From positions 27,051,570-27,115,569 of the forward strand of contig CM069459.1 in assembly GCA_035610835.1 (NCBI GenBank): DNA of 64,000 bases. Reading direction: 5' to 3'. Positions 34,818 to 47,715 of the stretch are shown one piece after another; position 1 is the first letter of the stretch, and the number at the start of each line of letters is the position of its first letter. This stretch comes from Ophiura sarsii. Its lineage: Eukaryota; Echinodermata; Ophiuroidea; Amphilepidida; Ophiuridae. The position numbers were made by a program, and so were the translations under genes. Under the pieces are notes generated by a model that saw only the letters and a program-made list of their open reading frames with translations, was not told the DNA's origin and did not search any database.

Positions 34818-35691
34818 TCTTGGAGCTAATGAATTTTTATTAACGCCTTTTATTTTTTTGAAATTTCGACGGATTTAACAACTTGACAACTTTTCTGACA
34901 AATAGGTAACGAATTCAGCTGTGTTGAAATAAAGCGGAACGTACATTTACAGTGTATAAGCTGAAGTACTTTTATTTATTTAGGTGAGAGTGATCGCTTT
35001 GTTATTTGTGTGTCGGACTAAACAATAACAAGTAGTGCGAAGATGGTAAAAGGGTTCAAAGCTGATGAACGAAATTTGGAGTACAATTTGCCTGACCCCA
35101 ATAACTACAATGCCAAAAGCAATCCCTACCACTAAGTTAGACGTCTCCGATGAACATCGCTCTCAAATATAATATCAAATCGATTCAGATAATATTCAAA
35201 CAAATCTATTCCAGTTATAATGATGTCCTCGACCGCCGGAACGTGAGAATGGTCGATCAGGAAACGTTACATTCATTCTATTCCCAATAAATATTTTTTT
35301 CTTCTTTTCAATTATACGTATTAAAACTTTCAAAAAATACCCTAGAAATGTGAAACTATGTACGTGGATTATTTACTTATTAAAATTCGTTTAGAATATT
35401 AAAGACCACGTGAGCAATTGTGCCAAAATCCGGGCACTAACCTTTAAACAATAGACTTAAAGCTTTCGTTAAATCCCCTCATTTACTTTTGCCAATTCAA
35501 ATATATTTAAATGTAATACCATACCATTTCAAATATTCATAAGAATTCAAGTTTCATATTTTATTTCCATATAATCTACAATAAATCAAATAATGATATT
35601 CTTATGGCAGAATAAAATGCTGGAAATATATATATACAGTACGTAGGGTACATTTGAATTTTAGTGGATGTGTACATACATTTATAAGTAT

Positions 35692-36212
35692 AACTATATT
35701 TTTATTTTACCAGAGTGTCATCTTTGCATAAATATAGTACCAGAGATAGCCTATTCAATTTAGTTGTTCCTTTTTCAAAGGGTCAAGCTAGATTTACTTT
35801 TCATAGTACTGCTATTATACATCACTGGAACTCATTGCCGAGCGCGATCAAGAACACCACCAATTTTAGTTTGTTCAAACAATTAGTTAAGGGACACTTG
35901 GCGAGTTATGATTCAATTGATTCTTGAGCTGGTCTCACTTTGTGCTCGTCTCACTTTGTTTTTCTTTGTTTTGTCCTTGTTTTTCGTTTGGCGCTGTGCC
36001 TTTATATGCTTGTTAAGGACCCAATGGAAACAAACTTTTTGTTTGAAGCTTTTTGGGCCGCTATCCTTGGTAATTCTGCTCATATTTCATGTTATTCAAA
36101 TTGCGTGCAATTGAATTATGTGCTTATACGAGCATTACATGTTTGTTTGTTAAATGTTTCTATCGCTGTAGTATGATGTTTAAGTACCTAATAAAATAAA
36201 ATAAAATAAAAT
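35692..36212 (+). mobile_element. Duplicate of truncated LINE
   Basis: This is the A' copy of 6703-7216. It has the same truncation point and the same AAAAT-type tail. Small differences include TATAAC added near the 5' edge and TCTCACTTTG repeated near 35935-35958, which shifts the downstream shadow frames. The shared truncation shows one insertion followed by duplication. Confidence 0.8.
35727..35927 (+). pseudogene. Reverse transcriptase C-terminal fragment, copy
   Basis: Same fragment as 6715-6935, with one amino-acid difference near the end (GHLAS in place of GHLVS). It includes the WNSLP and FKQLVKGHL motifs and ends at a TGA-type stop before the 3' UTR. Confidence 0.72.
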
Positions 36213-37124
36213 CAAACCAGGCTAAAGCTGAGTTGTCATGTACATGTCAAGTATAACCACAATACAAACAGAACGTCCGGTTATTATTACCTAACATCTC
36301 AGATTGTGATTATATCAATTTACAATTTGGCAGGTTGTTCACATGTCGTGATCTAGCAAATATTCATTTGTGGCTTTTGAAAGGGAAATATCACGTTTTA
36401 TTACTTATCTCAAAACTGAATCGAAATGGCTGAGGAGAGGATGATAGCATTCCAAGTCCTGTATATTGACCGCAATATACCATTTAACTTGAATAACCCC
36501 CACTCGGCGGAGCAGTGATCTTATGGTGACTGCTGACTACATATAGCAGTAACCAGTATTGCAATAAAAACGAATGTACACAACGTGTACATTGAGTCAG
36601 TCATTACTATACTGGATACTGTACTGCTAGTCAACATTTAGCATATGATACTGGTTACTGCTGGGTGAATCGAGTGCGAAGGAGATTTTTAAGACATTTG
36701 CATGATGTGTATGCGTAAGTCATTTGATATGGAGCTGGCACTCTTGGGCATATCATAGACAGACGGCTTCCGAAGAAGAAGAAGCGCCACTTTTAAAACA
36801 GGCGCTAACAACACATTGCCACAATTTGACACTCTTCCTTAAATGAACAAAATATAAGAATACTAATCAGTATAAGAATGAGGGGCATTATTGTGATACT
36901 CTATATTCTGACCTCGGAATTCATGGGATAGATAATTAACCAATCATATGCAACTATGTATTCATCAAATATATGGATCTACACAATCTCGATATTTAAT
37001 GGGTCAATGAGAATATTATAACGCAATGCGTTGCCTTATACATGTAGGTGGTTTTATAAACCGCAAATCAACAAATAGGACAAACGACACTTCAGTAAAA
37101 GTGCCTCGTTTTCTTGGATTATCT

Positions 37125-37262
37125 GTTTGTTCAGTCGTTTGTTCGTTCGTTCGTTCGTTCGTTAGTTGTTTATTTTGTCAATCGTTCGTTCGTTCGTTCG
37201 TTCGTTCGTTCGTTCGTTCGTTCGTTCGTTCGTTCGTTCGTTCGTTTGTTCATTCATTCGTG
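37125..37262. repeat. (TTCG)n microsatellite, copy A'
   Basis: This is the A' allele of the repeat at 8134. It has only one interruption, then an uninterrupted TTCG run of about 15 units (about 37183-37245). Confidence 0.95.
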
Positions 37263-37529
37263 TGTACGTTCGTTCACTTGATCCATTCATCCGTTCAGTA
37301 GTGCGTTCGTCCGTGTTAAAAGAATAGGATACAAGCAGAACGTTTGCAGTATAGTAACGCTGCTAGTATTTGTGCTGCCAAATTTAAATGTTTTACGAAA
37401 CAGGACGAGTATTTTGTTTTCAGTAAGTAAGGTTAGGTTGGTCTACGCATGGATGATATATAAATTGATATTTGCGTCCCACCCAACCATTTACACTTGT
37501 ATGTCGTTATGGGCTTTTGTGTAGACCAT

Positions 37530-37850
37530 CCCTATTATAACCGTTTCCTATTTATCAGCTTGAAACAGACAAAGTAAATTGGCTATCGGCGCCAAACCCT
37601 GGGCATTAAGGTAATTGATAACTACTTTAAATAATATGCGGTTGTATTTGACATTAGAAAACCTTATCGTTCGTATTCATCAACAGGGCACTAATAACCG
37701 TCCAAATATAGAATGCAGGTGCTCACTAAGCTAATTTACAGCTCAAATCGGTCTTAAATCAATAACGCTCGGTGAGATTGCTCATGGACTTTTCTTTTAA
37801 GAACATTGATTAATCTGCTTTCACAGCGAAATTTAGAATGTCTATTGCTT
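37530..37850 (+). repeat. Conserved module M1, unit 2 copy in A'
   Basis: Essentially identical to 8545-8870, including GGGCATTAAGGTAATTG and the ACCGTCCAAATATAGAATGC block. Confidence 0.72.
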
Positions 37851-39474
37851 CAAGGTAGCCTATAATTTCTTATTAGTTTCATACAAAGCTGCTACTGTGT
37901 TGTAACATAATATCAGCCACTGTGTTGTAATATAATACAATTGTCAGTTTGTGACAATTAAATACAGTTTTTTACATTTTCAGATGTGTTTTCCCAAATG
38001 ACACAGTAATCTAAGTATAGACACAGACGTGCATAACATTTATGATATTTTTCCTTTGACGGATTGGGTTCCTTTTCCGTGATAATAATACATCAGCAAA
38101 TCAAGCGGGGGACTTTGCAGGTGAAGTCAATTGTTAGTTTATTATGTGTGCTATCAGAGCATTTTCTAAGCTTTAAAATGACACAACATTTATCAAAATG
38201 TATCAAGGCATTCAGATTTTATGAGTGAAGATGACTCCTAAATTTTCAATATGTTCTTTATGTTTTTTTTCCAGTTCATTTTCATCTATATCTTTGAAAA
38301 CACACAGCCGAAAAGTCCCCTTTTGATGTCATGCGGCACATATTACTTCCCTTGATCTATGTCTCAATTGATTCCAGGAAAAAAGAAATTGACCTGAATT
38401 TAAGGCTTACTGGTATGTATTAGGATGAATTTAAGGCTTACAGGTATGTATTAGGATGAAACAAACTGTTATTACATATAAATTGAAAAGTGGAAATAAG
38501 GGGATTTAACAAAGACTTACCGGCCTTCCTACTCTATCTAAACATGAAGATTTTAGAAAAAATACATTGCTTTGCTCCCAAGAGATCGTTCCAATATGCT
38601 TGTTTATGTGAGCCCGAGTTAGCCATCCTAAGTCGCCCGAATATTTGTTTCGGGCGGTGGCGTGGTAAAGCATCAGTCAGAAAATGGGGCTAGAGTTATA
38701 ATTGTTTTAAAACTGACTTGGACATATCCTGGTCGGTTAAAAGGGTGTGTATGAATTGACCTACATATCTGATTAAACAAAGACGTGTGTTTGACCGGTA
38801 TTGTCAAAATATCTGCTACTGAATCTTCTTATATTCGTCTCGAAGGGCACAGACAGATCAATTGGCAAATCCAATAATCTTAATTTTAGACATCGCCTTC
38901 CTCTTGTTTGAAATAATTAGATGGCACTGCTGCTTCATTCCAATTCTGTCAAGTCATTTATGGCATCACGTTCGAGAAACTTCTAAAATATAGCTCTCGG
39001 GATTCGATGAACTTAAATTGTCACGGTTATGGTACATCTGTTACTTAAATGAATGGAGTTAATCAATTTTAAAGAAGAGAATAAACAAATGATGACATAA
39101 ATGTGTTTTCTGAAAGCTGGCAATATTTGGGAATTTCGTGTGTCATTGTGGTCTTCTTATCAATATAGACATCCTCTGCTTTGAAGCAAACTAATGCCGG
39201 TCGCCGTAGCCGAGTCAGCGACCTTAATTGTTCATGTGAGGTTTCAATCACACGAATTGTTTAAAGGCTATTTCGTTGTTGCATAATATACAAATAATTT
39301 TAACCCGAAACACTTGATAAGAGTTAGTAGAGTGAACATTATTTTTGGCAGTATTGCAAAACTAGTACGCATGACTTATAATGCTTATTGCGTATAAATG
39401 ACCTTTACCTAATACTATTACGCTAGAAACTACATCATACGTACACAAATGTACGTGTACACGCGCGTATGACA

Positions 39475-40824
39475 AATAAAATGATACCAATTTAAATATT
39501 TCCACTGTGATACAGACATATTTGCAAACTAGGCTGATTTTGCTTTTTTTGTGTGTGCCTGTATATAATATAATGATAACTATTGTTTTGGTGCCTATCG
39601 TAAAAGTCTTTATTTTACGTATACATTTTTATGTCGATAAGTATGCGTTATACGTAATAGTTTTGAAATGATACCGTACGTGGCATTTTTAGCGAAATTG
39701 ACCAACAAAAGGCCAACATGCTTATTTAATGTAGGCCCCCAGAAGTGTCTGAGTAAAGACTACAGGTTTTCACAAAGTTTTCACGAAGCGGTGAAAGTCA
39801 CCAAACGTCAAATCTAGCATCATATCTTCCTACGAGATTTGTTGTCGTTTTAATTTTTATTCACGCGAACTCGTGAGGTAAAAATGACAGTTGCAATCAG
39901 TAACAGTAGTACCCAGTAGTACGCTTAAATATCACGCCTGCCCATTTAACACGCTTCCTCCGGCTGACACCAGGGAAAGCCTGTGACAGTTAGATAGTTG
40001 CTCATGAAGGGTGTTCTAACAAATAAACGATAAATCAATTCATATTACGTTTTGGTTGATTATTTTATCTGCACATTATTAATGCGTTTGACTTTTTTTT
40101 AAAGGCTATTACTATTTCATTACAATTCAACTTGTGTCTAAGAATATAGATCTTTACAAAGGGTTTTCAAAAAGCGACCGAGTGCAGTGATGAGCTCCTG
40201 CATGTAGCCTATTAACGTAATTGATATTGCGATAAAAAGACGCTTTACAATCATGAAAACGAAATTAGAAACCCCAATTGAAATAAATACAGCATATAAA
40301 TATAATACTAGAACAAACACAGGCATTTAATAAGAATGAGATATTTTATAAAGCATATCATTGTTCTTAAGATTTATTAGAGCTAATCTGTCATTAGATA
40401 CTCCTACGATAGTAATAACATTTTGTTGTGATTTTCTCGCTAACAAAAAGGCACATATCGCAGAATTCGTGAAATTAACGTGGTACTTGCATCCGTACAA
40501 TGTAGTTCTTAGAAGACACTTAACACGCTTAGGTTGGTATCAAGGGAATGCTGTGACAGTTAGATGTCCATTAGATGGTTGTTTCATACACGGTGAGTCA
40601 GAGCAAAAAAGGACCATTATTACAGTTTCATCAGAAATGTGATGACGCAGATGTATGAAACTGTATATAACCACAATTTGCACCTGTACAAATATAAGTT
40701 TTTATTTATAATTCTATCATATCCTTTAATTAATCTAATCTAATCAGTATCGTGTAACTAATTTATTCAAAAGTTACCTTATGCAACCTTAAGCATAATA
40801 TGTTATTCATTGATAAAGCGTTTT
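39475..40824. repeat. Mosaic segment of A' with foreign-unit sequence
   Basis: Up to about 39470, A' and A are almost identical; from there to the hairpin they differ far more. About 40150-40680 has no counterpart at that place in A. It resembles 18070-18640 of unit 3 instead (AGTGCAGTGATGAGCTCC... and GATATTGCGATAAAAAGACG versus GATTTTGCGATAAAAAGATG). It then returns to the A sequence at TGCAACCTTAAGCATAATAT (40783-40802). A 93-codon frame (40361-40642) lies in the unit-3-like part; I recognise nothing in it. Confidence 0.65.
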
Positions 40825-43305
40825 GAGTCATCTCAGGTAAATATCGAGTACAGGTGGCAAAGCTCGCCGATTTTTTTATTTTTTTTTCCTGGCCAGGTTG
40901 AAGTACTTTGGTAGCATATCAGAAAAACGAGATTAGTTTGTTACTCTTTTACTCGTTGCCATGGCAACAGCCCAATTTAGATTTTAGCCATTTTTTGGTC
41001 AATATCAGTTAAAAATAGTCGAAATTTACCGCACATTCGTTATCTTATTGCAGCAATATGCAAGATTTTTTTTCAAAAGTAGCTATTACTTGATAAAGAT
41101 ATATCTTTATACTTTAGACACAAATAATAATACAAAATAAAAAAAATGTTTTGATGTATTTTCTGACCTGGCAACACTGCTAGTTTTGACATATTAAGAA
41201 AATTGATATTTTAGCCTATCTTTGCATCTCGTAAAAACTACTTGCCAGGGCACTCAGGATATTGTCCTCATAGGAGGAGGGAGAGATGACTTTACCCTAC
41301 TCATATCTGATGAAAACAGCTTGGGGTATTATATACTTTAACGGCAGTGTTGCCAGATAATGACACATTTTGGAAAAATTACAATATTTCGTTTGTTACA
41401 AATAATGACATTCATTTTGATACTGAAGCCATTTTATTACGACAAATAGGATTTAGTATATACCAGCTGTTCCAGGGACTTCCATAGATACCCGTTAAGT
41501 AAAGCAGGTGGTAATATAGGGCCTATACTTCTACTCTTGTTGCCAGAAAGTTCACAGTTCGGCAACATTGCTATATTCAGATAATTTGATTTCGTATATT
41601 AGTCGGGTATGTACAAGGGGTGCACGTGCACCCCCAGTACTAAAACCAAACCAACTTTTTAGGTGTCTTTTAGGGTCCTTAAACACATTTTAGAAGTTAA
41701 CAGTGAAAAAAAATGGGATGCTCTCCAGATATCTAAGATGGCGTCCAAAATGGCCGCCAAAACAGGTCAAATCTCATAAAATGACATATAGCAATCAAAT
41801 TGTATGGTGAAAGTATAGTTGTAATAGTGGGATGTATGTATTAAACCACTAGACACTCATATCTAGAAGTTTTGCTTTATTAACACACCTAAATCCAAGA
41901 TGGCTGCACAAATGGCCGCCAAAAATGGTAAAATTGCATATATTGGCATATATAAACCAACATGTATGATCAGAGTAAAGTTTTAACAATGGGATGTATG
42001 TGTTAGACCACTAGAAACGCATTCTTAGTATTTTTACTTTGTTCACATATATTAAAATCAAAATGGCCGCCAAATTAATGGCCGAAATTGGTCAAAAGTG
42101 GTCAAAATTCCATAAAATAGGCTAATATCAACCGAAATGTATGATGAAAATATAATGTTAACGATGGGATGTATGTGTCAGACCACTAGTAGCTCATTTC
42201 CAGTATTTTTGTTTTGTTAACACAGTTCAAAATCCAAAATGGCCCCCAAAATGGTTCCCGAAGTGGATGAAAATTTGTCAAATTCCATAAATGGGATAAT
42301 ATCAACTTAAATTTACGATGAAAATTTAGTTTTTTAAATGGTGGGATGTATGTATTAGACCACTAATAACTCATACCCAGTATTTTTGTTTTTTTAACAT
42401 AGTTCAAAATCCAAAATGGATGCCAAAATGGCCTCCAAAATGGTTCCCGAGGTTGCTGCAAAAATTGTCAAATTCCATTAAATGGGATAATATCAACCTA
42501 AATGTATGATGAAAATATAGTTTTAAGGATAGGATGTATGTATTAGACCACTAGTAACTCATATCTACTATATTTGCTTTGTTAACATACTTTAAAATCC
42601 AAAATGGCCCCCATAATGGGTCCCAGAATTACTGAACAAATTGTTTAAATTCCATAAAATGTGATGATATCAACCAAAATATATGATGCAAGTATAGTTT
42701 GAACATTGGGTATATGTAATAGACAACTAGTAACTCATATCCAGTATATTTGCATTGCAATAGCATACTTTAAAACCAAGATGGCCACCAAAATTGCCGC
42801 TGTCAATGTAAAAATAGTCTACATGAGTGTATGATAATTCAAAATAGATATTGTCAGAGTGTGTACATACATGTATACTGTTATACTGTACACAGCGCCC
42901 TACCTCGGACATTAACGGTACAGTGCCCCTGAAACCTAGGGACATGAATTTTTATGTACACAGAGCGGGATGATCCCCTACTCTTTGCGAAGGAGTCTGT
43001 GACCTTTAACGTGCTCGGATTTTGCTCTTCAGATGCATGAGACCACCATTTATACGTGACTTCTGAACCACGATGCAATTGAGACTAAGTACCTTGCCTA
43101 AAGATACAAACATGTTGGCCGTAGCGGGGCTCGAACTCGCAACCTTTGTATCGTGAGACCTGCGATATATCCGCTAGACCACACACGCTCTCATCAAATT
43201 CACCAAATAATATGTTCTAAACTGCTAAGCTATTGCTTTTAGAAATAAGGCCCACCTCTGTGACAATTTGATTCAGTATCACTTTCCAAACTGGCTGCCA
43301 GAATG
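40825..43305 (+). repeat. Left arm of giant hairpin
   Basis: The outer ~1 kb is a non-repetitive stem, including GTGCACGTGCACCCCC near 41629. The inner part is a tandem array of monomers beginning GGGATGTATGT near 41829, 41991, 42166, 42343, 42531 and 42708 (spacing about 162-188 bp). Each carries ACCACTAG, CAGTATTTTTG and clusters of CCAAAATGGCCGCC / CCAAGATGGC. Confidence 0.85.
42868..43192 (-). mobile_element. tRNA-derived SINE inside hairpin arm
   Basis: On the minus strand the head (about 43190 down to 43118) has A box TGGTCTAGCGGATA and B box GGTTGCGAGTTCGAGCCC in a tRNA-like layout. About 250 bp of body follows with landmarks AGGCAAGGTACTTAGTCTCA, GGTCACAGACTCCTTCGC and CCTAGGTTTCAGGGGCAC, ending in an ACAGTATA-type tail. 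It is absent from the opposite arm. Pol III-derived; no protein. Confidence 0.85.
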
Positions 43306-43407
43306 GATAAGTTGATGTTAAATGACCTAACACATTTGTTTTGTATTGTAAATGACCATATTATGTGAATGCTATCACATTAAAGTTAGGGTATTGGTAA
43401 ATGTACA

Positions 43408-45210
43408 ATTCTGGCAGCCATTTTGGAAAGTGCTACTGAATCAAAATTGTCACAGAGGGGGGCCTTATTTCTAAAAGTAATAGCGTAGCAGTTTAGAACA
43501 TTCTATTTGGTGAATTTGATGTAATATACACTCTTATAATTACAAGATCTATTTTGGATTACCATACACTCATGTAGACTATTTTTACATTTACAGCGGC
43601 AATTTTGGTGGCCATCTTGGTTTTAAAGTATGCTATTACAATGCAAATATACTGGATATGAGTTACTAGTTATTTATTGCATACCCCCAATGTTAAAACT
43701 ATAATTTCATCATATATTTTGGTCGATATTATCCCATTTTATGGAATTCCAACAATTTGTTCAGTCAGTTTGGGACCCATTTTGGGGGCCATTTTGGATT
43801 TTGAACTGTGTTAACAAAACAAAAATACTGGAAATGAGCTAGTAGTGGTCTGACACATACATCCCATCGTTAACATTATATTTTCATCATACATTTCGGT
43901 TGATATTAGCCTATTTTATGGAATTTTGACCACTTTTGACCAATTTCGGCCATTAATTTGGCGGCCATTTTGATTTAAAAATATGTGAACAAAGTAAAAA
44001 TACTAAGTATGAGTTTCTAGTGGTCTAACACATACATCTCATTGTTAAAACTTTACTCTGATCATACATGTTGGTTTATATATGCCAATATATGCAATTT
44101 TACCATTTTTGGCGGCCATTTTGGCAGCCATCTTGGATTTAGGTGTGTTAATAAAGCAAAACTTCTAGATATGAGTGTCTAGTGGTTTAATACATACATC
44201 CCATTATTACAACTATACTTTCACCATACAATTTGATTGCTATATGTCATTTTATGAGATTTGACCTGTTTTTTGCGGCCATTTTGGACGCCATCTTGGA
44301 TATCTGGAGAGCATCCCATTTTTTTCTCACTTTTAACATCTAAAATGTGTTTAAGGACCCTAAAAGACACCTAAAAAGTTGGTTTGGTTTTAGTACTGGG
44401 GGTGCACGTGCACCCCCCTGTACATACCCGACTAATATATGAAATCAAATTATCTGAATATAGCAATGTTGCCGAACTGTGAACTTTCTGGCAACAAGAG
44501 TAGAAGTATAGTCCCTATATTACCACCTGCTTTACTTAACGGGTATCTATGGAAGTCCCTGGAACATCTGGTATATACTAAATCCAATTTGTCGTAATAA
44601 AATGGCTTCAGTATCAAAATGAATGTCATTATTTGTAACAAACGAAATATTGTAATTTTTCCAAAATGTGTCATTATCTGGCAACACTGCCGTTAAAGTA
44701 TATAATACCCCAAGCTGTTTTCATCAGATATGAGTAGGGTAAAGTCATCTCTCCCTCCTCCTATGAGGACAATATCCTGAGTGCCCTGGCAAGTAGTTTT
44801 TACGAGATGCAAAGATAGGCTAAAATATCAATTTTCTTAATATGTCAAAACTAGCAGTGTTGCCAGGTCAGAAAATACATCAACACTTCTTTTTTAATTT
44901 TTTTATTATTATTTGTGTCTAAAGTATAAAGATATATCTTCATCAAGTAATAGCTACTTTTGAAAAAAAATCTTGCATATTGCTGCAATAAAATAACGAA
45001 TGTGCGGTAAATTTCGACTATTTTTAACTGATATTGACCAAAAATGGCTAAAATCTAAATTGGGCTGTTGCCATGGCAACGAGTAACAGAGTAACAAACT
45101 AATCTCGTTTTTGTGATATGCTATCGAAGTACTTCAACCTGGCCAGGAAAAAATAAATAAAAAATCGGCGAGCTTTGCCACCTGTACTCGATATTTACCT
45201 GAGATGACTC
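43408..45210 (-). repeat. Right arm of giant hairpin
   Basis: Inverse of the left arm with roughly four monomers instead of six. The inner end pairs GGTGAATTTGATG (about 43512-43524) with CATCAAATTCACC (about 43193-43205), which shows that the SINE lies within the left arm and not in the loop. Confidence 0.85.
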
Positions 45211-47429
45211 TTTAATACGCGGGTAAAATAATATAATGGCATTATTGCATTATTGTACTAAAACTAATTTGCGGGATAAAATAATGGTAAGCGTTTTACT
45301 GCGTCTACTGCATTTACTAATTGGCTTTCAAATACAGATTTTGATTGATTTCTTAAGCTATTCCATGGTTAATGAACCAGAAATAAATTGTGTTTATTAA
45401 GACAATGACTTCAGATGGAAGCGAGTAATAACATTTTGTTATTAGTCTGGTTATAACCTTACTATACTAACCTAACAACCATAGACTTGGATTCATTGTA
45501 GTTGCCGAATGTCCGCGAGAGCGTGATTTATGCTGGGTTAGTTGGGATAAACACAGAATGCAATTCAACAGCGGATTTCTCTCTCATATAAAACTAGGAG
45601 ATTAGGATTAGACTCGGTTCAATGGTCATTATTATTTGCACGGGAGGCCATGTAAAGCGTGTAGATCTCGCAAATCCGCCCTACAAAATGTTTCACTTCA
45701 ACTTTCCTCGGTTCCGCTATCTCGTTTCCATCCAATCAAATGATGGATATACAATTTTTTAATTTTATTGCCAATTTACGAATTTTTCTATTTGTGATAC
45801 CTACCGGTCAATTATATTTACTGACACAATTAGAGACCTAGGTTTAAAATATTGATTGTAAGGGATAAACGCGCCAACCAGCTCTCATGACGTATTAAGC
45901 TGACAAAACAAGCTCATAGTGTGAACCTATTATTGAGTAACGTTAGATTACTATATTACGTTACATTATAGTGTCCTAACAGTGTCAAATTAAGTTTAAG
46001 ACAATATATAAATTATGCGGTATTCACGAAATACAATCAATACTTATATCATCCTGGGACATGGGAATGTTCTTGACCAGCACCCATAATACCCGGTGTT
46101 CTTTATAACCCGTTTCATCTTATCTTAGTAGATTCACAGACGGTTTACTATTTCAATATAGATGATGTGACCGTTCTTTACATCAGTAGTGTTTACAAAC
46201 TGATTTTGAAAGCATCTGCCGTTGTGTATACGCATACTGCCTGACAACCAGATTTAGTACCTGGTCTCTCATTTTGCTTAGGGATGCAGACCACTACTGC
46301 ACTATTCTACACCGTAATGATCAATCAAGTGCGAATTTAATTTACAAAGCACATTCCCCAAAGGTGCGCACGCATACCGCCGGGCACTATGTCACAGGTC
46401 ACATCAACTATAGGAAATTTCTTCCAATTTTCGGGTAGGCAGTGATTTGAAATCTTCATCTGATCATTGACACAAGGATTACATGCTTCAATGTGTCTTG
46501 AGTCACATCGCAGGTAGATCATATCAAGAATAGTGACAAAGTGTTCTCGTGCCGTTGACCAAATTGATGTTATCTATAATTTAATCCTCATGCGGTTAAG
46601 TCAAAGTTCACTGTAAACACAGATTTGAGGGTCGGTGCTGTAAAAATGATGTATTGATTTCTTGAGCCGTAGAGAGCTCTGATAGTGATAATCACATATA
46701 CTTTATTCCTTGTTAAAAAATGCAGTATAAACGTCTGATGGTCCAAAATGCAACAACGGTGATGTTTCTCCTTTAAATGCTTACTGTTGGTGTTTCTATT
46801 CTTTTTTGTGACGTAATTATGCTGTTGTAGTTGTAATTAAATTACATGACACGCAAATGAGTTTTACTGGTAGTTTTAAATGTGTTCAAACTGTTCGTCG
46901 TTGTTCATTGCTCATAGCCAAATGGTTATTTGACCTGATCACTGAGTTAGAAGCTAGACTCTTATAATTTAGTTTATCCATATGACACCTGTTATGTTAG
47001 ATTCATACAACTGTCATACTATTCAATACTTCATTAGTGTTGTGGAAGCAAAAACGTTTAATGGGACGAGCACACATTGTATTTTTAATGTTAGTTTAGC
47101 TAAAAGAACACGTCAACTGTAAATGTGTATGGGGGCGGGCGTCCAACACATTAATATTTAGTGCCCCATCCCCTCCCGCTTGCACCGCCTTTGCACGCTT
47201 TTAAAATGTTCTACCTTGCCCATAAAATATAACATTGTCGATCTTGAAATAGTTTTATTTCACACTCAGATATCTTAATTTTAAAAACTACACCACGAAA
47301 ATTAAAAAGAATCAATAAATCGAGTGCAATGCAATATTTTGATAATTCTGTATTGTTGTACAATCCGATAAGTCATGGTTCGGTAGTTCAGTTGACTCGT
47401 TGATTTCTTCTGTTACACTTTCCAATGAA
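45211..47429. repeat. A' continuation after hairpin, no gene seen
   Basis: Matches 11247-14139 closely, apart from the 660-bp and 80-bp indels described for copy A and an extra ~80 bp here at 46777-46857. The 61-codon frame at 46337-46522 (partner 13105-13290) differs by several residues between the copies; I see no motif. Confidence 0.6.
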
Positions 47430-47715
47430 GACCATATTGTCTTTATCAGTTTGAAACAGAAAACAGTAAATGGCTATCGGCGCCAAACCGTTAAGGTAAT
47501 TGATAACTACTTTACAAATTCCCGGATATGTCGTACAGTTGACATTATCACGAGGGTACTAATCACCGTCCAAATATAGAATGCAGGTGCTCTCTTGTAC
47601 GGGCTGATTTAGCTACTTTACAGCTCAAATGGGGTCTCAAATCAATAACGCTCGATGAAACTGCTCGTGGACATTTGCTTTAAGAAAATTGATTAATTTG
47701 CGTTGAAGCGGGAGT
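47430..47715 (+). repeat. Conserved module M1, unit 3 copy in A'
   Basis: Matches 14140-14430, including ATGGCTATCGGCGCC and AAGGTAATTGATAACTACTT. It is followed by a single copy of the block that is tandemly duplicated in A. Confidence 0.72.

Larger units (their letters stand above)
40825..45210. mobile_element. Giant 4.39-kb hairpin (foldback) element
   Basis: Begins GAGTCATCTCAGGTAAATAT and ends with its exact inverse. The left half (40825-43305) pairs with the right half (43408-45210, 1.8 kb) around a ~100-bp centre. It is absent from copy A, where about 13 unrelated bases (near 11234-11246) lie between GCGTTTT and TAATACGC. The left arm is longer because of a SINE (42868-43192) and two additional ~175-bp monomers. 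There is no transposase or other gene; the longest frame (44450-44674) has no motifs. The flanks are T-rich (TTTT left, TTT right), so a target duplication cannot be fixed. Foldback-type non-autonomous transposon is the best guess. Confidence 0.85.

Noticed and set aside
40825..45210. CRISPR-like array, because of regular ~175-bp motifs
   Set aside because: The repeats are whole degenerate monomers without unique spacers, lie in inverted arms, and the DNA is eukaryotic.
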